Assembly (NCBI GenBank): GCA_947573385.1
Contig: CANPFP010000005.1
Location: 1 to 49,979 of the forward strand
Reading direction: 5' to 3'
DNA length: 49,979 nt
From: an uncultured Bacillota bacterium
GTDB lineage: Bacteria > Bacillota > Clostridia > Oscillospirales > Oscillospiraceae
Shown here: positions 32,294 to 39,452 of the stretch, one piece after another
How positions within the stretch are numbered: position 1 is the first letter of the stretch
How the letters are laid out: each line of letters starts with the position of its first letter
Program-made: the position numbers and the translations under genes
The notes under the pieces: model-generated
The model's database searches: none
Told to the model about the DNA's origin: nothing
The model's input: the letters and a program-made list of their open reading frames with translations, nothing else

Positions 32294-32515
32294 ATGACAC
32301 GGCAGAAGAAGGAGATCCTCAAGAAGATTGAGGAGATGGACAACTGGATCGCGGCGGACATGGAGCTGGGTTGCGGTTTTGCCCCAGCAGATGCCTACGA
32401 GGGGATGGAGCGGGAGATCTGGCGGCTCCAAGAGCAGCTGGCCCGCCTCAGACACTTCGAGACCGCCGAGGCCATGTTCTACGATGAGCGCGGCCAGGTG
32501 GCCGGCATGATTTGA
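32294..32515 (+). CDS. Small helical protein, unknown
   Basis: The 73-residue protein MTRQKKEILKKIEEMDNWIAADMELGCGFAP...EREIWRLQEQLARLRHF is mostly helical with a coiled-coil pattern. ATG 32294 has AAGGA upstream and sits 24 bases after the CCGAAAGGGAAAAC element shared with its divergent neighbours, so the three genes are probably co-regulated. No family recognised. Confidence 0.55.
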   Translation: MTRQKKEILKKIEEMDNWIAADMELGCGFAPADAYEGMEREIWRLQEQLARLRHFETAEAMFYDERGQVAGMI

Positions 32516-32821
32516 ATCCCGCCAGCAGGAGGCAGGGCCGCAAGGCCCTGTTTGCCGTTTGCGGCCCCCTTGTGGCGCGTTCTCCGGGCGGGCGGGTGTT
32601 TACCCCCTCTGCCACCGCAGGGCCCCGCTGTGGACAGCGGCAGGGGGCGGTGTGGCCGTTTCCTGTTCCGTTTTCAAGGTGCGTATGTAAAAGGGGCGGC
32701 GGTTGACTCCCCCTGTGCCGATGGGTATACCCATGAGCGCCCGCCCCGCTACGGGGGCGGCTGGACTTGCACCAGCGGCGGCCTGTGGCCGTCGGCCTTG
32801 CGGGTTTATTTAATCACTTCG
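32516..32821. other. GC-rich stretch without a recognised gene
   Basis: Open frames here lack ribosome binding sites and gene-like composition. The stretch has runs such as GGGCGGGCGGG and CCCGCCCCGCTACGGGGGCGG (a stem at about 32740-32762). The palindrome ATGGGTATACCCAT lies at 32720-32733. Nothing else is supported. Confidence 0.4.
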
Positions 32822-33214
32822 TTAGACGGCTCTGACATAGCCAACACCTACGCCCCGTTCTGTGTCACGATTTAGAAAGTAGCGGGACATTTCCAGCGGT
32901 TTGCTAAAAGCATAGGTCAATTTGAGCGCCATGCGCAGCCCGTACAAAATCGCTGCATCATTGAGGGTGCTGTTGTAGACACAGATTGCATTCTCCAGTT
33001 CCTCATAGCACTCGAAACCGGAAGTGCTCTTAATTCGCTCAAGTTGTTTATACAGCACATCCTCCGCTTTCAGGGCAAGTGCGTCATGTCGCTGGATATA
33101 CGCCCATTCCTCTGACTGGCTCAAACAGCCCATCAGTGCATCCAATGCGTCAAACCCGTCTTCTAACCTCATCGTTTCGGTTTCACTGGGAAGATTTTTC
33201 TTTCCCTCCACCAT
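32822..33214 (-). CDS. Hypothetical prophage protein (possibly DUF6809-like)
   Basis: The 130-residue protein starts at ATG 33214 with AAGGAGGAATTCAAT before it. It is mostly helical: MRLEDGFDALDALMGCLSQSEEWAYIQRHDALALKAEDVLYKQLERI, then YEELENAICVYNSTLNDAAILYGLRMALKLTYAF. Helical proteins like this, sometimes labelled DUF6809, lie next to excisionase-like genes in Firmicutes prophages. It forms a leftward pair with the gene at 33234-33443. Function unknown. Confidence 0.55.
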   Translation of the reverse strand: MVEGKKNLPSETETMRLEDGFDALDALMGCLSQSEEWAYIQRHDALALKAEDVLYKQLERIKSTSGFECYEELENAICVYNSTLNDAAILYGLRMALKLTYAFSKPLEMSRYFLNRDTERGVGVGYVRAV

Positions 33215-33233
33215 ATTGAATTCCTCCTTGGTT

Positions 33234-33443
33234 TTAGGCCCGCCGCCGGTAAGTTCTGATTTCCGGCCTGGCCTGATGGGTAGCCCTCGCCAGATACTCA
33301 GCGATGGCTTCTTCGGTAATCCAAACTTTGCTGCCTGGTTTCCGCTGAATGTAAGCCAATCGGCCAGTGGAGCGTTCAATGTCCAGCGTGGGCAACGACA
33401 TCCCCAACATGGCCGCAGCCTCTTTACGAGTCAGCAGGGTCAT
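33234..33443 (-). CDS. Excisionase-like / MerR-type HTH protein
   Basis: The 69-residue protein MTLLTRKEAAAMLGMSLPTLDIERSTGRLAYIQRKPGSKVWITEEAIAEYL is a typical HTH_17/excisionase-family winged helix. It could bend att DNA for excision or act as a regulator. ATG 33443 has an AAGGAGGAAATTC site. It diverges from the HTH gene at 33714 across a 270-base regulatory region, the arrangement of a lysogeny switch. Confidence 0.75.
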   Translation of the reverse strand: MTLLTRKEAAAMLGMSLPTLDIERSTGRLAYIQRKPGSKVWITEEAIAEYLARATHQARPEIRTYRRRA

Positions 33444-33557
33444 TTGAATTTCCTCCTTGAAATCCGAAGGAAGGTCTGATAGAATAGATTTATCAAACCT
33501 CCTTGGTTTGGTGATAAGGGTTTCGGTTGCTTCTTGTCAGGGAGGGCCGAAACTCTT

Positions 33558-33563
33558 ATTATA
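33558..33563 (-). promoter_or_regulatory. Leftward -10 element of the divergent control region
   Basis: Read leftward this is TATAAT. No perfect -35 is seen at 17 bases; TTGAAC lies 20 bases upstream. A 12-base direct repeat TTTCGGTTGCTT occurs at 33521-33532, downstream of this start site, and at 33658-33669, within the rightward promoter. It is a candidate operator for a regulator acting on both. Confidence 0.5.
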
Positions 33564-33663
33564 ACTATGGTAGTTCACCTCCTGTTCAATTACGATTTTA
33601 CACTAAAAAATTTAAAACGTCAATACCGAATTTAAATATAATTTTTATTTTTTAAACTTTCGG

Positions 33664-33692
33664 TTGCTTTTTTATATTTTTAGGTGTATAAT
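33664..33692 (+). promoter_or_regulatory. Rightward promoter of the HTH genes
   Basis: TTGCTT and TATAAT have 17-base spacing and lie 21 bases before ATG 33714. The -35 overlaps one copy of TTTCGGTTGCTT. The surrounding DNA is far richer in A/T than the rest of the prophage. Confidence 0.75.
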
Positions 33693-33713
33693 TCAAGCGT
33701 AGGAGGTGTTTAT

Positions 33714-33929
33714 ATGGCACATAGCGAACGGATTAGGATTCTTCTGGTAAAAAGAGGAAATATATCTGAATCTGAACTTGCTCGACGTTTGGGAATTTCT
33801 CCGCAAAATTTGCACAATAAAATGAAGCGAGATAACTTTACTGAAAAAGATTTGAAAGAAATTGCGATAGCTTTAGATTGTTCCTACACAGATACCTTTA
33901 CCCTTAATGACACGGGGGAAATTGTTTGA
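33714..33929 (+). CDS. Small XRE-type HTH regulator
   Basis: The 71-residue protein MAHSERIRILLVKRGNISESELARRLGISPQNLHNKMKRDNFTEKDLKEIAIALDCSYTDTF... is a single HTH domain with a short beta tail. ATG 33714 follows TAGGAGGTG. It shares length and pattern (IR-L-KR, NL-NKM-R-NFTEKD, L-C, F-L-D-GEI) with the HTH part of the next gene. Likely a Cro/CI-like phage regulator binding the control region just upstream. Its stop overlaps the next start (TGATG arrangement). Confidence 0.8.
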   Translation: MAHSERIRILLVKRGNISESELARRLGISPQNLHNKMKRDNFTEKDLKEIAIALDCSYTDTFTLNDTGEIV

Positions 33930-34420
33930 TGGAACAAGTTTATATCTTTGATTTTGGAGACAAGATCAAAGCTGGATATTCTACAAATGTAAGGAAACGC
34001 CTACGAACTATTGAGCTTTCTTCCGGTGTCACAGCCAAGCAAATATATAGTGTACAGGCTGGACGTTCAGTGGAAAAGCTGTTACACAACAAGCTTGAAA
34101 ACCGTTTGCTTGGTGAATTTTTTGCGTTTCCTTTTGAACGAGCAAAGGAGCTATTGGACGAGATTGTCGCAAATTATATTCCCCCTGTACATGGAGGTGA
34201 CGCCATGGACATTACGGTGGCCGAAAAGATACGGCTGATTATGAAGCGTCAGAACAAAACGATGGGGGACATTGCCGAAGCCTCTGGGCAGACCCGGCAG
34301 AACCTATCCAATAAAATGACGCGGGGAAACTTCACCGAGAAGGATATTCTGGCACTGGCAGGGGCTTTAGGCTGCCAGGTTGAAATCCGGTTCACGCTCC
34401 CGGACGGAACCGAAATTTAG
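33929..34420 (+). CDS. GIY-YIG (T5orf172)-HTH fusion protein
   Basis: The 163-residue protein has two parts. Residues 1-85 (YIFDFGDKIKAGYSTNVRKRLRTIELSSG...RSVEKLLHNKLENRLLGEFFAF) match the T5orf172/GIY-YIG type found in phage regulators. Residues 93-163 are an XRE-type HTH of 71 residues, paralogous to the protein encoded just upstream. An excellent internal ribosome binding site and ATG 34205 lie exactly at the joint, so the HTH may also be made alone. Whether the first part cuts DNA is unclear: the usual IG of KIG is AG here. Confidence 0.7.
   Translation: MEQVYIFDFGDKIKAGYSTNVRKRLRTIELSSGVTAKQIYSVQAGRSVEKLLHNKLENRLLGEFFAFPFERAKELLDEIVANYIPPVHGGDAMDITVAEKIRLIMKRQNKTMGDIAEASGQTRQNLSNKMTRGNFTEKDILALAGALGCQVEIRFTLPDGTEI
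34193..34207 (+). promoter_or_regulatory. Internal ribosome binding site and start of the HTH part
   Basis: GGAGGTGA, four bases and ATG lie in frame within the GIY-YIG-HTH gene. The product from here is 71 residues, exactly the length of the paralogous HTH protein at 33714. Confidence 0.7.
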
Positions 34421-34446
34421 GGGAAGGCCGGTTGTGTGATCCCTGC

Positions 34447-34481
34447 AAAAAAAGAAGCCCCGGACACTTGAGCGTCCGGGG
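34447..34481 (-). terminator. Leftward terminator at the prophage edge
   Basis: CCCCGGAC and GTCCGGGG pair around an eight-base loop. Read leftward the stem is followed by CTTCTTTTTTT. It would stop host transcription coming from the rpsI side from entering the prophage control region. Confidence 0.75.
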
Positions 34482-34677
34482 AGGGGAGAGCAGGGGCATA
34501 TTCTATTGGAGCAGGGAGGCCGTGCTGGGCCTCTCTGCTTTTCTGTCCATATACAGCCCCCGCGCCCATCCAGGCCCGCCAAGCCCGATGGACATTGAAT
34601 CCTAATCAAGCCGCTCTCCTTATGGCCGGAGTATAGCACGGGTGACCTGCTGATTTTGTAAAAAATTGGAGGGGTGG

Positions 34678-34738
34678 ATGCACCCATCTATGCACCCCAA
34701 AACCTGGTTTTAAGGTCAATGCACCCCAGATGCACCCC
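34678..34738 (+). repeat. Four ATGCACCC direct repeats near the prophage end
   Basis: Copies begin at 34678, 34690, 34719 and 34730; three read ATGCACCCC and the first ATGCACCCA. Spacing is 12, 29 and 11 bases. Such clustered repeats beside an attachment site are typical of integrase arm-binding sites. No integrase for them is in the window. Confidence 0.6.
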
Positions 34739-34787
34739 AATTATTCTTGTTTTTCTTGGCCCTGTTTTGTCAGACTTTGCTACATAG

Positions 34788-34820
34788 AAAAACCCCGGAA
34801 CCGTTGCGGTTCCAGGGTTT
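34788..34820 (-). terminator. rpsI terminator (works in both directions)
   Basis: GGAACCG and CGGTTCC pair around TTG, with CCC/GGG below after one mismatch, flanked by A-run and T-run. It lies 11 bases after the rpsI stop. Confidence 0.88.
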
Positions 34821-34830
34821 TCTTGAAAAA

Positions 34831-35235
34831 TCAACGCTTGGAGAACTGGGGGGCGCGGCGGGCGGCCTTGAGACCGTACTTTTTGCGCTCCTTCATACGA
34901 GGGTCGCGGGTGAGGAAACCAGCGGCCTTCAGGGTGGGACGGAATTCCTCATTGACCAGCAGCAGGGCGCGGGAGATGCCGTGACGGATGGCGCCAGCCT
35001 GGCCGGTGACGCCGCCGCCAGTGACGGTGGCAACGATGTCCACCTTGCCCACCTGCTCGGTGGACACCAGGGGCTGACGGACGATAAGCTTCAGGGTCTC
35101 CAGACCGAAGTAGTCGTCGATGTCGCGGCCGTTGATAGTAATTGCGCCGGTGCCGTTCTCAAACAGATGAACGCGGGCCACGGAGGACTTCCGACGGCCG
35201 GTGCCATAGAAATAAGGCTTCTTGCTCTTATACAT
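34831..35235 (-). CDS. rpsI: 30S ribosomal protein S9
   Basis: The 134-residue protein begins [22 protein letters not shown] and ends with the conserved [25 protein letters not shown], whose C-terminal arm reaches the P-site tRNA. GTGRRK and the glycine-rich [19 protein letters not shown] are family hallmarks. It follows rplM in the same operon 15 bases downstream, the standard bacterial order, and ends at the terminator at 34788-34820. Host chromosome, not phage. Confidence 0.98.
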   Translation of the reverse strand: MYKSKKPYFYGTGRRKSSVARVHLFENGTGAITINGRDIDDYFGLETLKLIVRQPLVSTEQVGKVDIVATVTGGGVTGQAGAIRHGISRALLLVNEEFRPTLKAAGFLTRDPRMKERKKYGLKAARRAPQFSKR

Positions 35236-35249
35236 ACTTGATATCCTCC

Positions 35250-35681
35250 TTACTCAGCGTCCCAGAGCTCGGGCTTCTGGGCGGCGTGGTTGTGTTCGCC
35301 GCCGCGGTAAATGTGCAGGCGGGTCAGCCCCTCCCGGGACAGGCTGTTCTTGGGCATCATGCCCTTGACAGCCAGCTGCATGGCCAGCTCGGGCTTGGTC
35401 TGCATCAGGGTGCGGTACTTGGTCTCCTTCAGGCCGCCCACCCAGCCGGAGTGGGTGCGGTAGAACTTCTGGTCCAGCTTCTTGCCGGTGAGTACCGCCT
35501 TCTCGGCATTGATAATGATGACGAAGTCGCCGCAGTCGGCGTTGGGAGTGAACTCGGGCTTGCGCTTGCCCCGCAGCAGGTCGGCGGCGATGACAGCGGT
35601 CTTGCCCATGGGCTTGCCGGCGGCGTCGATGACATACCACTTCCGCGCGATGCTGCCCTTGTTGGCCATGAACGTGGACAT
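35250..35681 (-). CDS. rplM: 50S ribosomal protein L13
   Basis: The 143-residue protein [39 protein letters not shown] has the standard L13 length and motifs ([18 protein letters not shown]-like [26 protein letters not shown]). ATG 35681 is chosen with GGAGG seven to nine bases upstream; an upstream in-frame start at 35696 lies in the ribosome binding region. It is the first gene of the operon behind a consensus promoter and a structured leader. Confidence 0.97.
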   Translation of the reverse strand: MSTFMANKGSIARKWYVIDAAGKPMGKTAVIAADLLRGKRKPEFTPNADCGDFVIIINAEKAVLTGKKLDQKFYRTHSGWVGGLKETKYRTLMQTKPELAMQLAVKGMMPKNSLSREGLTRLHIYRGGEHNHAAQKPELWDAE

Positions 35682-35693
35682 AGGTGTTACCTC

Positions 35694-35768
35694 CAATTTC
35701 CTTTACATTTATGTGAAAAATGCTCTCTTGCAAACATTTTACTCCGAAAACTGTACGGACGGAGCGTT
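35694..35768 (-). promoter_or_regulatory. Candidate L13 (rplM) leader
   Basis: The transcript between promoter and rplM can form two stems: CTCCG with CGGAG, and AAAATG with CATTTT. Firmicutes rplM genes are known to carry a small L13 leader through which L13 represses its operon. I match it by position and shape, not by a covariance search. Confidence 0.5.
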
Positions 35769-35772
35769 TTGT

Positions 35773-35801
35773 ATTATAGTACGGGGGCGGCGGGGTGTCA
35801 A
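35773..35801 (-). promoter_or_regulatory. rplM-rpsI promoter
   Basis: Read leftward, TTGACA and TATAAT are both perfect and are spaced by 17 bases. Confidence 0.93.
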
Positions 35802-35903
35802 CGGTTTTTTTGAGAAATTTTTATAAAAACTTTATTATCTCCTGTTTTCTTTTGTTTTCTAATGAATCCTCACGATATCTCTAATTTGATTTTTCTTTTT
35901 CAC

Positions 35904-35933
35904 TTGCGGAATACCGGAATTCTGTGGTAAAAT
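35904..35933 (+). promoter_or_regulatory. Promoter of the TtcA-like gene
   Basis: TTGCGG and TAAAAT are separated by 18 bases, 26 bases before ATG 35960, in AT-rich DNA. Confidence 0.6.
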
Positions 35934-35959
35934 GTCAATATTCAATGGGAGGCTGAACG

Positions 35960-36724
35960 ATGAACAAGATACTTTCCCTTACGCGCCGGTGTGTGGAGGA
36001 CTACGATATGATTCGCCCCGGCGACCGGATTGCGGTAGGGGTGTCCGGGGGGAAGGACTCCCTGATGCTGCTGGTGGCGCTGGCCAAACTGCGGGAGTTT
36101 TACCCCATCCCATACACTGTAGAGGCCTTTACCCTGGATATGGGGCATGCCGACGGGATAGAACCCCTGGATTTTTCCCCCATCGGGGCGCTGTGCCAGG
36201 AGCTGGGGGTGCCCTATACCATTTTAAACAGCGAGATACAACACATCATCTTTGACCTGCGTCGGGAGAAAAATCCCTGTTCCATGTGTGCCAAGATGCG
36301 CCGGGGCGCCCTTCACGCCGCCCTTCAGGAGCGTGGAATCTCTAAAATTGCTCTGGGCCACCACTACGACGACGCAGTGGAGACCTTTTTCATGTCCCTG
36401 ATCTTCGAGGGGCGGCTGTCCTGCTTCCAGCCCGTTACCTGGCTGGACCGGACGGGGATCACCCAGATACGCCCCCTGCTCTACTGCGGGGAAAATCTCG
36501 TCCGCAATACCGCCCGGCGCTTGGCGCTGCCGGTGGTGGAAAATCGCTGTCCCGCCGACGGGAACACCAAGCGCCAGGAGATCAAGGAGCTGATTTATGA
36601 GCTGCAGGGCCGGTATCCCGGCCTGAAAGCCCGGACCTTTGGAGCGATGCAGCGGCTGCCCCTGCCCCAGTGGGGGCCGGTGGAGCACCGCCGCCGCCCG
36701 CTGCCGGAAGAATTGGAGGAGTGA
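35960..36724 (+). CDS. TtcA-family tRNA 2-thiocytidine synthase-like protein
   Basis: The 254-residue protein has the PP-loop ATP-binding motif SGGKDS (residues 31-36). The CSMC pair (about 113-116) and a third Cys in NRCPAD (about 197) match the iron-sulfur cluster ligands of TtcA. GHHYDDAVETFFMSL is also conserved. TtcA adds sulfur to C32 of certain tRNAs in an Fe-S dependent reaction. A GGGAGG precedes the start. The next gene begins four bases after the stop, so the two probably form an operon. Relatives in Firmicutes may have other tRNA targets. Confidence 0.85.
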   Translation: MNKILSLTRRCVEDYDMIRPGDRIAVGVSGGKDSLMLLVALAKLREFYPIPYTVEAFTLDMGHADGIEPLDFSPIGALCQELGVPYTILNSEIQHIIFDLRREKNPCSMCAKMRRGALHAALQERGISKIALGHHYDDAVETFFMSLIFEGRLSCFQPVTWLDRTGITQIRPLLYCGENLVRNTARRLALPVVENRCPADGNTKRQEIKELIYELQGRYPGLKARTFGAMQRLPLPQWGPVEHRRRPLPEELEE

Positions 36725-36727
36725 CGG

Positions 36728-37801
36728 ATGAGCCGAAAGAGACAAAAGCAGCAGTCCGGCTGGGTGCTGGTTTTCCTGTTTATCATGCTGTTTCTGGCAG
36801 TGGCCTATGTCCTGTTCAACCGGCAGGAGCAGTCCGCGCCTGTTCCTGCGGGGGAGGGGGGCCTGGAGGTCCATTTCATCGACGTGGGCCAGGCAGATGC
36901 CGCTCTGGTGATCTGTGACGGGCACTATATGCTCATCGACGGCGGCAACGCTGAGGACTCCGACCTGGTATACGCCTACCTGGAGCGCCACGGGGCCAAC
37001 CATCTGGACTACATGGTGGCCAGCCACGCCCACGAGGACCACATCGGCGGCCTGTCCGGCGCGCTGAACTACGCCAAAGTGGATACCGCCCTGTGTCCGG
37101 TGACAGAATACAACTCCAAGGTGTTTCAGAATCTGGTAAAGTATCTGGAGGGGCAGGGGAAATCCCTTACCGTCCCCGAGCCGGGGGACAGATTTGAGCT
37201 GGGTTCTGCCCAGGTAGAGATTCTGGGCCCGGTGCAGGAGTATGACGATACCAACGACACCTCTATTGTCCTGCGCATTGACTACGGGGAGACCTCCTTT
37301 TTGTTCACCGGGGACATGGAGACGGGGGCGGAGGGAGACCTGCTGGACTCCGGGGCAGACGTGCGTGCCACCGTTTTGAAGGCGGGCCACCACGGAAGCG
37401 ATACCTCCACCGGCTACCGCTTCCTCCGGGAGGTCAGTCCCAGGTACACGGTGATCTCGGTGGGGGAGGGGAACAAGTACGGACACCCATCCGACGAGGT
37501 ACTCAGCCGCTTCCGGGACGCGGGGACGGAGGTCTACCGCACCGATATGCAGGGCCATATCATCGCAGAAAGCGACGGCAAGACGGTTACCTTCCGCACA
37601 GAGAAGGAGGCAGATACTGCTACAAATCCGACAGGTAATTCCACTTTACAGACATACATCGGCAATGCTTCCAGCAAAAAGTTCCATCTGCCTGACTGCA
37701 CCTCGGCCAAAAATATTCAGGAGGATAAGCAGGTGGTGTTCTATTCCCGCCTTCAGGCCGTACTGGAGGACTACGAGCCCTGCGGGCGGTGCAAGCCATA
37801 G
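36728..37801 (+). CDS. ComEC-like metallo-beta-lactamase-fold hydrolase, membrane anchored
   Basis: The 357-residue protein has one membrane segment at about 12-31 and then an exported MBL domain: FIDVGQADAALV, the metal-binding HAHEDH (about 99-104), TGDMETGAEGDLL and AGHHGSDTST. This matches the hydrolase domain of ComEC/Rec2 and related secreted proteins. The last 55 residues (TYIGNASSKKFHLPDCTSAKNI...YEPCGRCKP) are an Ada-type metal-binding motif with HxxxC and CxxC. Such proteins are thought to act on DNA outside the membrane; the substrate is not known. A terminator follows the stop. Confidence 0.85.
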   Translation: MSRKRQKQQSGWVLVFLFIMLFLAVAYVLFNRQEQSAPVPAGEGGLEVHFIDVGQADAALVICDGHYMLIDGGNAEDSDLVYAYLERHGANHLDYMVASHAHEDHIGGLSGALNYAKVDTALCPVTEYNSKVFQNLVKYLEGQGKSLTVPEPGDRFELGSAQVEILGPVQEYDDTNDTSIVLRIDYGETSFLFTGDMETGAEGDLLDSGADVRATVLKAGHHGSDTSTGYRFLREVSPRYTVISVGEGNKYGHPSDEVLSRFRDAGTEVYRTDMQGHIIAESDGKTVTFRTEKEADTATNPTGNSTLQTYIGNASSKKFHLPDCTSAKNIQEDKQVVFYSRLQAVLEDYEPCGRCKP

Positions 37802-37808
37802 ACGCAGT

Positions 37809-37836
37809 ACAGCCCCCGGTGAAAACCGGGGGCTGT
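37809..37836. terminator. Bidirectional terminator between convergent genes
   Basis: A 12-base-pair stem (ACAGCCCCCGGT with ACCGGGGGCTGT) closes a GAAA loop. It lies seven bases after the plus-strand stop and four before the minus-strand stop. Confidence 0.85.
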
Positions 37837-37839
37837 CGT

Positions 37840-39060
37840 TTATCCTCTGGCCACCGCCGTGGCGATGGAGACATTTGTGGGCAGGTAGGGGATCAAAGTG
37901 GCCTGGAAAGCGTGGTACAGGTCGGACTTGCCAGGCCAGACGGTGCCGATCAGCTGGTTGTTTTGATCCAACTGGTGGAACCAGGAGCCATTCTTATGAT
38001 CCAGTACCGTCCCATCCAGGTAGGCCATAAACATGGCAAAATCGTCGGCGTACCGCTGTTTGCCGGTGGCCCGATACAGTACGGCGGAGGTGTTGATGGC
38101 CTCGGCCAGGGTCCAGTGCATCCGGTCGTGGACCACCGGCTTGCCTGTCCAGTCAGTGGTATAGACAAGGCCGGGAGCACCGTCGGCGTTCCAGGCATCG
38201 TCGATTGCGGTGGTGTACAGGTGCTCTGCTGACTCGATGTAGGGGGCGGCCTTTTCCCGGTCTGCGGACAGGGCCCACTGGATGATAAGCCGGGCCCATT
38301 CGATGCCGTGGCCGGGAGTGGCGCCGTAAGGCTTAAACGGGTCGTCAGGGCGTTCCCGGTTCAGTTCGGGCTGGGGGACCCAGTCACTGGAAAAGTGTTC
38401 CGGGATACGCCAGCTGTTCTCCCTGGCCCAGTCCAGCACCCTGTCAATGATCCGCCCCGCCCGGAGACGGTATGTTTCCTCCCCAATGGCGTCGGCCACG
38501 GCTAGAAAGGCCTCTACTGTGTGCATGTTGGCGTTGAGACCCCGGTAGCTGTCCAGGGTGGTAAAACCGGTGTCCCAGGTGTCCAGAGACAGGCCTTCGT
38601 CCTCGTCCCAGAAGCGCAGGTTGTAGACAGCCAGGGCGTCGTCCAGCAGCTCCCTGGCCCCGGGGCGGCCCGCCAGCAGGGCAGAGGAAGCGGCCAGAAT
38701 CACAAAGGCGTGAGCGTAGCACTGTTTGGTGGGCATGCAGCTGCCGTCGGCGTTGAGACCGGCGTACCAGCCGCCGTGTTTCCCGTCGTGAAGCTCTCCG
38801 CGCAGGCCTTTCAGGGCCGCGTCAACCAGGGGTGCGGATGGAATATCCCCCAGCATGGTCCCGATGCTGTACACGTGGGTCATACGGCTGGTGATCCAGG
38901 TTTCACGGCCCTTCTCAGGCCAGGGGGTGCCGTCGTCCCCCAGATAGTAGGACCCGCCTCCAGGGGAGGGGAACTTCCGCCCAAAATCCAAAAGATTTTG
39001 GCGAATTTCCGCTAAAAATAAGCGATTTTCCTCTGTGTCCAGCTGATATTTCCGCTCCAT
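37840..39060 (-). CDS. N-acylglucosamine 2-epimerase family protein
   Basis: The 406-residue protein has the (alpha/alpha)6-barrel pattern of the AGE/YihS family: SYYLGDDGTPW, TSRMTHVYSIG, GGWYAGLNADG, KQCYAHAFVILAASSA, NANMHTVEAFLA, PGHGIEWARLIIQW and DWTGKPVVHDRMHWTLAEAI. The conserved His residues in MHTVEA, GHGIEW and MHWTLAEA suit the sugar isomerase active site. Members act on N-acylglucosamine/mannosamine, mannose, or sulfoquinovose; which one cannot be told. ATG 39060 has AAAGGAG upstream. The promoter carries a palindrome (39162-39185), so substrate control is likely. Confidence 0.88.
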   Translation of the reverse strand: MERKYQLDTEENRLFLAEIRQNLLDFGRKFPSPGGGSYYLGDDGTPWPEKGRETWITSRMTHVYSIGTMLGDIPSAPLVDAALKGLRGELHDGKHGGWYAGLNADGSCMPTKQCYAHAFVILAASSALLAGRPGARELLDDALAVYNLRFWDEDEGLSLDTWDTGFTTLDSYRGLNANMHTVEAFLAVADAIGEETYRLRAGRIIDRVLDWARENSWRIPEHFSSDWVPQPELNRERPDDPFKPYGATPGHGIEWARLIIQWALSADREKAAPYIESAEHLYTTAIDDAWNADGAPGLVYTTDWTGKPVVHDRMHWTLAEAINTSAVLYRATGKQRYADDFAMFMAYLDGTVLDHKNGSWFHQLDQNNQLIGTVWPGKSDLYHAFQATLIPYLPTNVSIATAVARG

Positions 39061-39145
39061 AGTTAATATCTCCTTTCGCGGCAGGACGCCGCAAGTATTT
39101 TGAGAGGTATGTGACAGCTCTCGCGTGCAAAACATTCTTATTTTT

Positions 39146-39185
39146 AATATATCTGAGCGGGCCAGAAATTGCAAGACATTTCTGG
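39146..39185 (-). promoter_or_regulatory. Promoter and overlapping operator of the epimerase gene
   Basis: Read leftward, TTGCAA (39169-39174) and TATATT (39146-39151) have 17-base spacing. A perfect inverted repeat CCAGAAAT / ATTTCTGG (39162-39185, 8-base spacer) covers the -35. A bound repressor there would block polymerase. Confidence 0.72.
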
Positions 39186-39263
39186 TGAAATGACAAACCT
39201 TTCTGAAAGCGCTGTACGGGAGGAGATTTTTGTGCTATAACAACAGCAAGAGGTGAGAGGATT

Positions 39264-39449
39264 ATGGAATATATCCCCGCCAAGCACCTGCTCCACCGGA
39301 GCAAAACCACAAGCTGGTTCGGAACCGACCACACCATGAACCTCTACCGGGGCTGCTGCCACGGCTGTCTCTACTGCGACAGCCGCAGCGCCTGCTACCA
39401 AAATCCGGACTTCGACCGGGTAAAAGCCAAAGCATTACAAACACAGTGA
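39264..39449 (+). pseudogene. Radical SAM (SPL-like) gene, truncated by element 2
   Basis: The first ~50 residues MEYIPAKHLLHRSKTTSWFGTDHTMNLYRGCCHGCLYCDSRSACYQNPDFDRVKAK match the start of SPL-family radical SAM proteins, with the cluster motif CCHGCLYC (CxxxCxxC). Full members have roughly 300 residues. Here the frame leaves the family after VKAK and stops at 39449, a few bases before the serine recombinase gene. The rest should lie beyond the other end of the inserted element. GAGGTGAGAGG precedes the start. The remaining fragment cannot be an active enzyme. Confidence 0.85.
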
Positions 39450-39452
39450 ACA
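39422..39452. other. Likely attachment junction of element 2
   Basis: Homology to the radical SAM family ends near 39430 and the recombinase stop lies at 39453. Large serine recombinase elements place the att site right beside the recombinase gene. The exact crossover bases cannot be fixed from one junction. Confidence 0.6.

Larger units (their letters stand above)
1..34740. mobile_element. Prophage 1: lambda-type head, P2-type contractile tail, with DGR (left end outside window)
   Basis: An almost unbroken plus-strand series of packaging, head, tail, DGR, lysis and regulatory genes is followed directly by host ribosomal protein genes. Many genes overlap by 4 to 17 bases, as is usual in phage late operons. 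The left end and an integrase are not in the window. The right end is placed between the last HTH gene (stop at 34420) and the rpsI terminator (34788), probably at or just after the ATGCACCC repeats. Phage identity is seen from the genes; the exact right border is inferred. Confidence 0.92.

Noticed and set aside
32512..32875. Plus-strand frames in the GC-rich gap
   Set aside because: No ribosome binding sites, repetitive Pro/Arg/Gly-type products and overlap with the real minus-strand gene at 32822-33214.
38985..39010. Possible third copy of the CCCAAACGTCTGGG palindrome (CCAAAATCCAAAAGATTTTGG)
   Set aside because: Core sequence differs and it lies inside the coding start of the epimerase gene; similar only in being palindromic and AT-rich.
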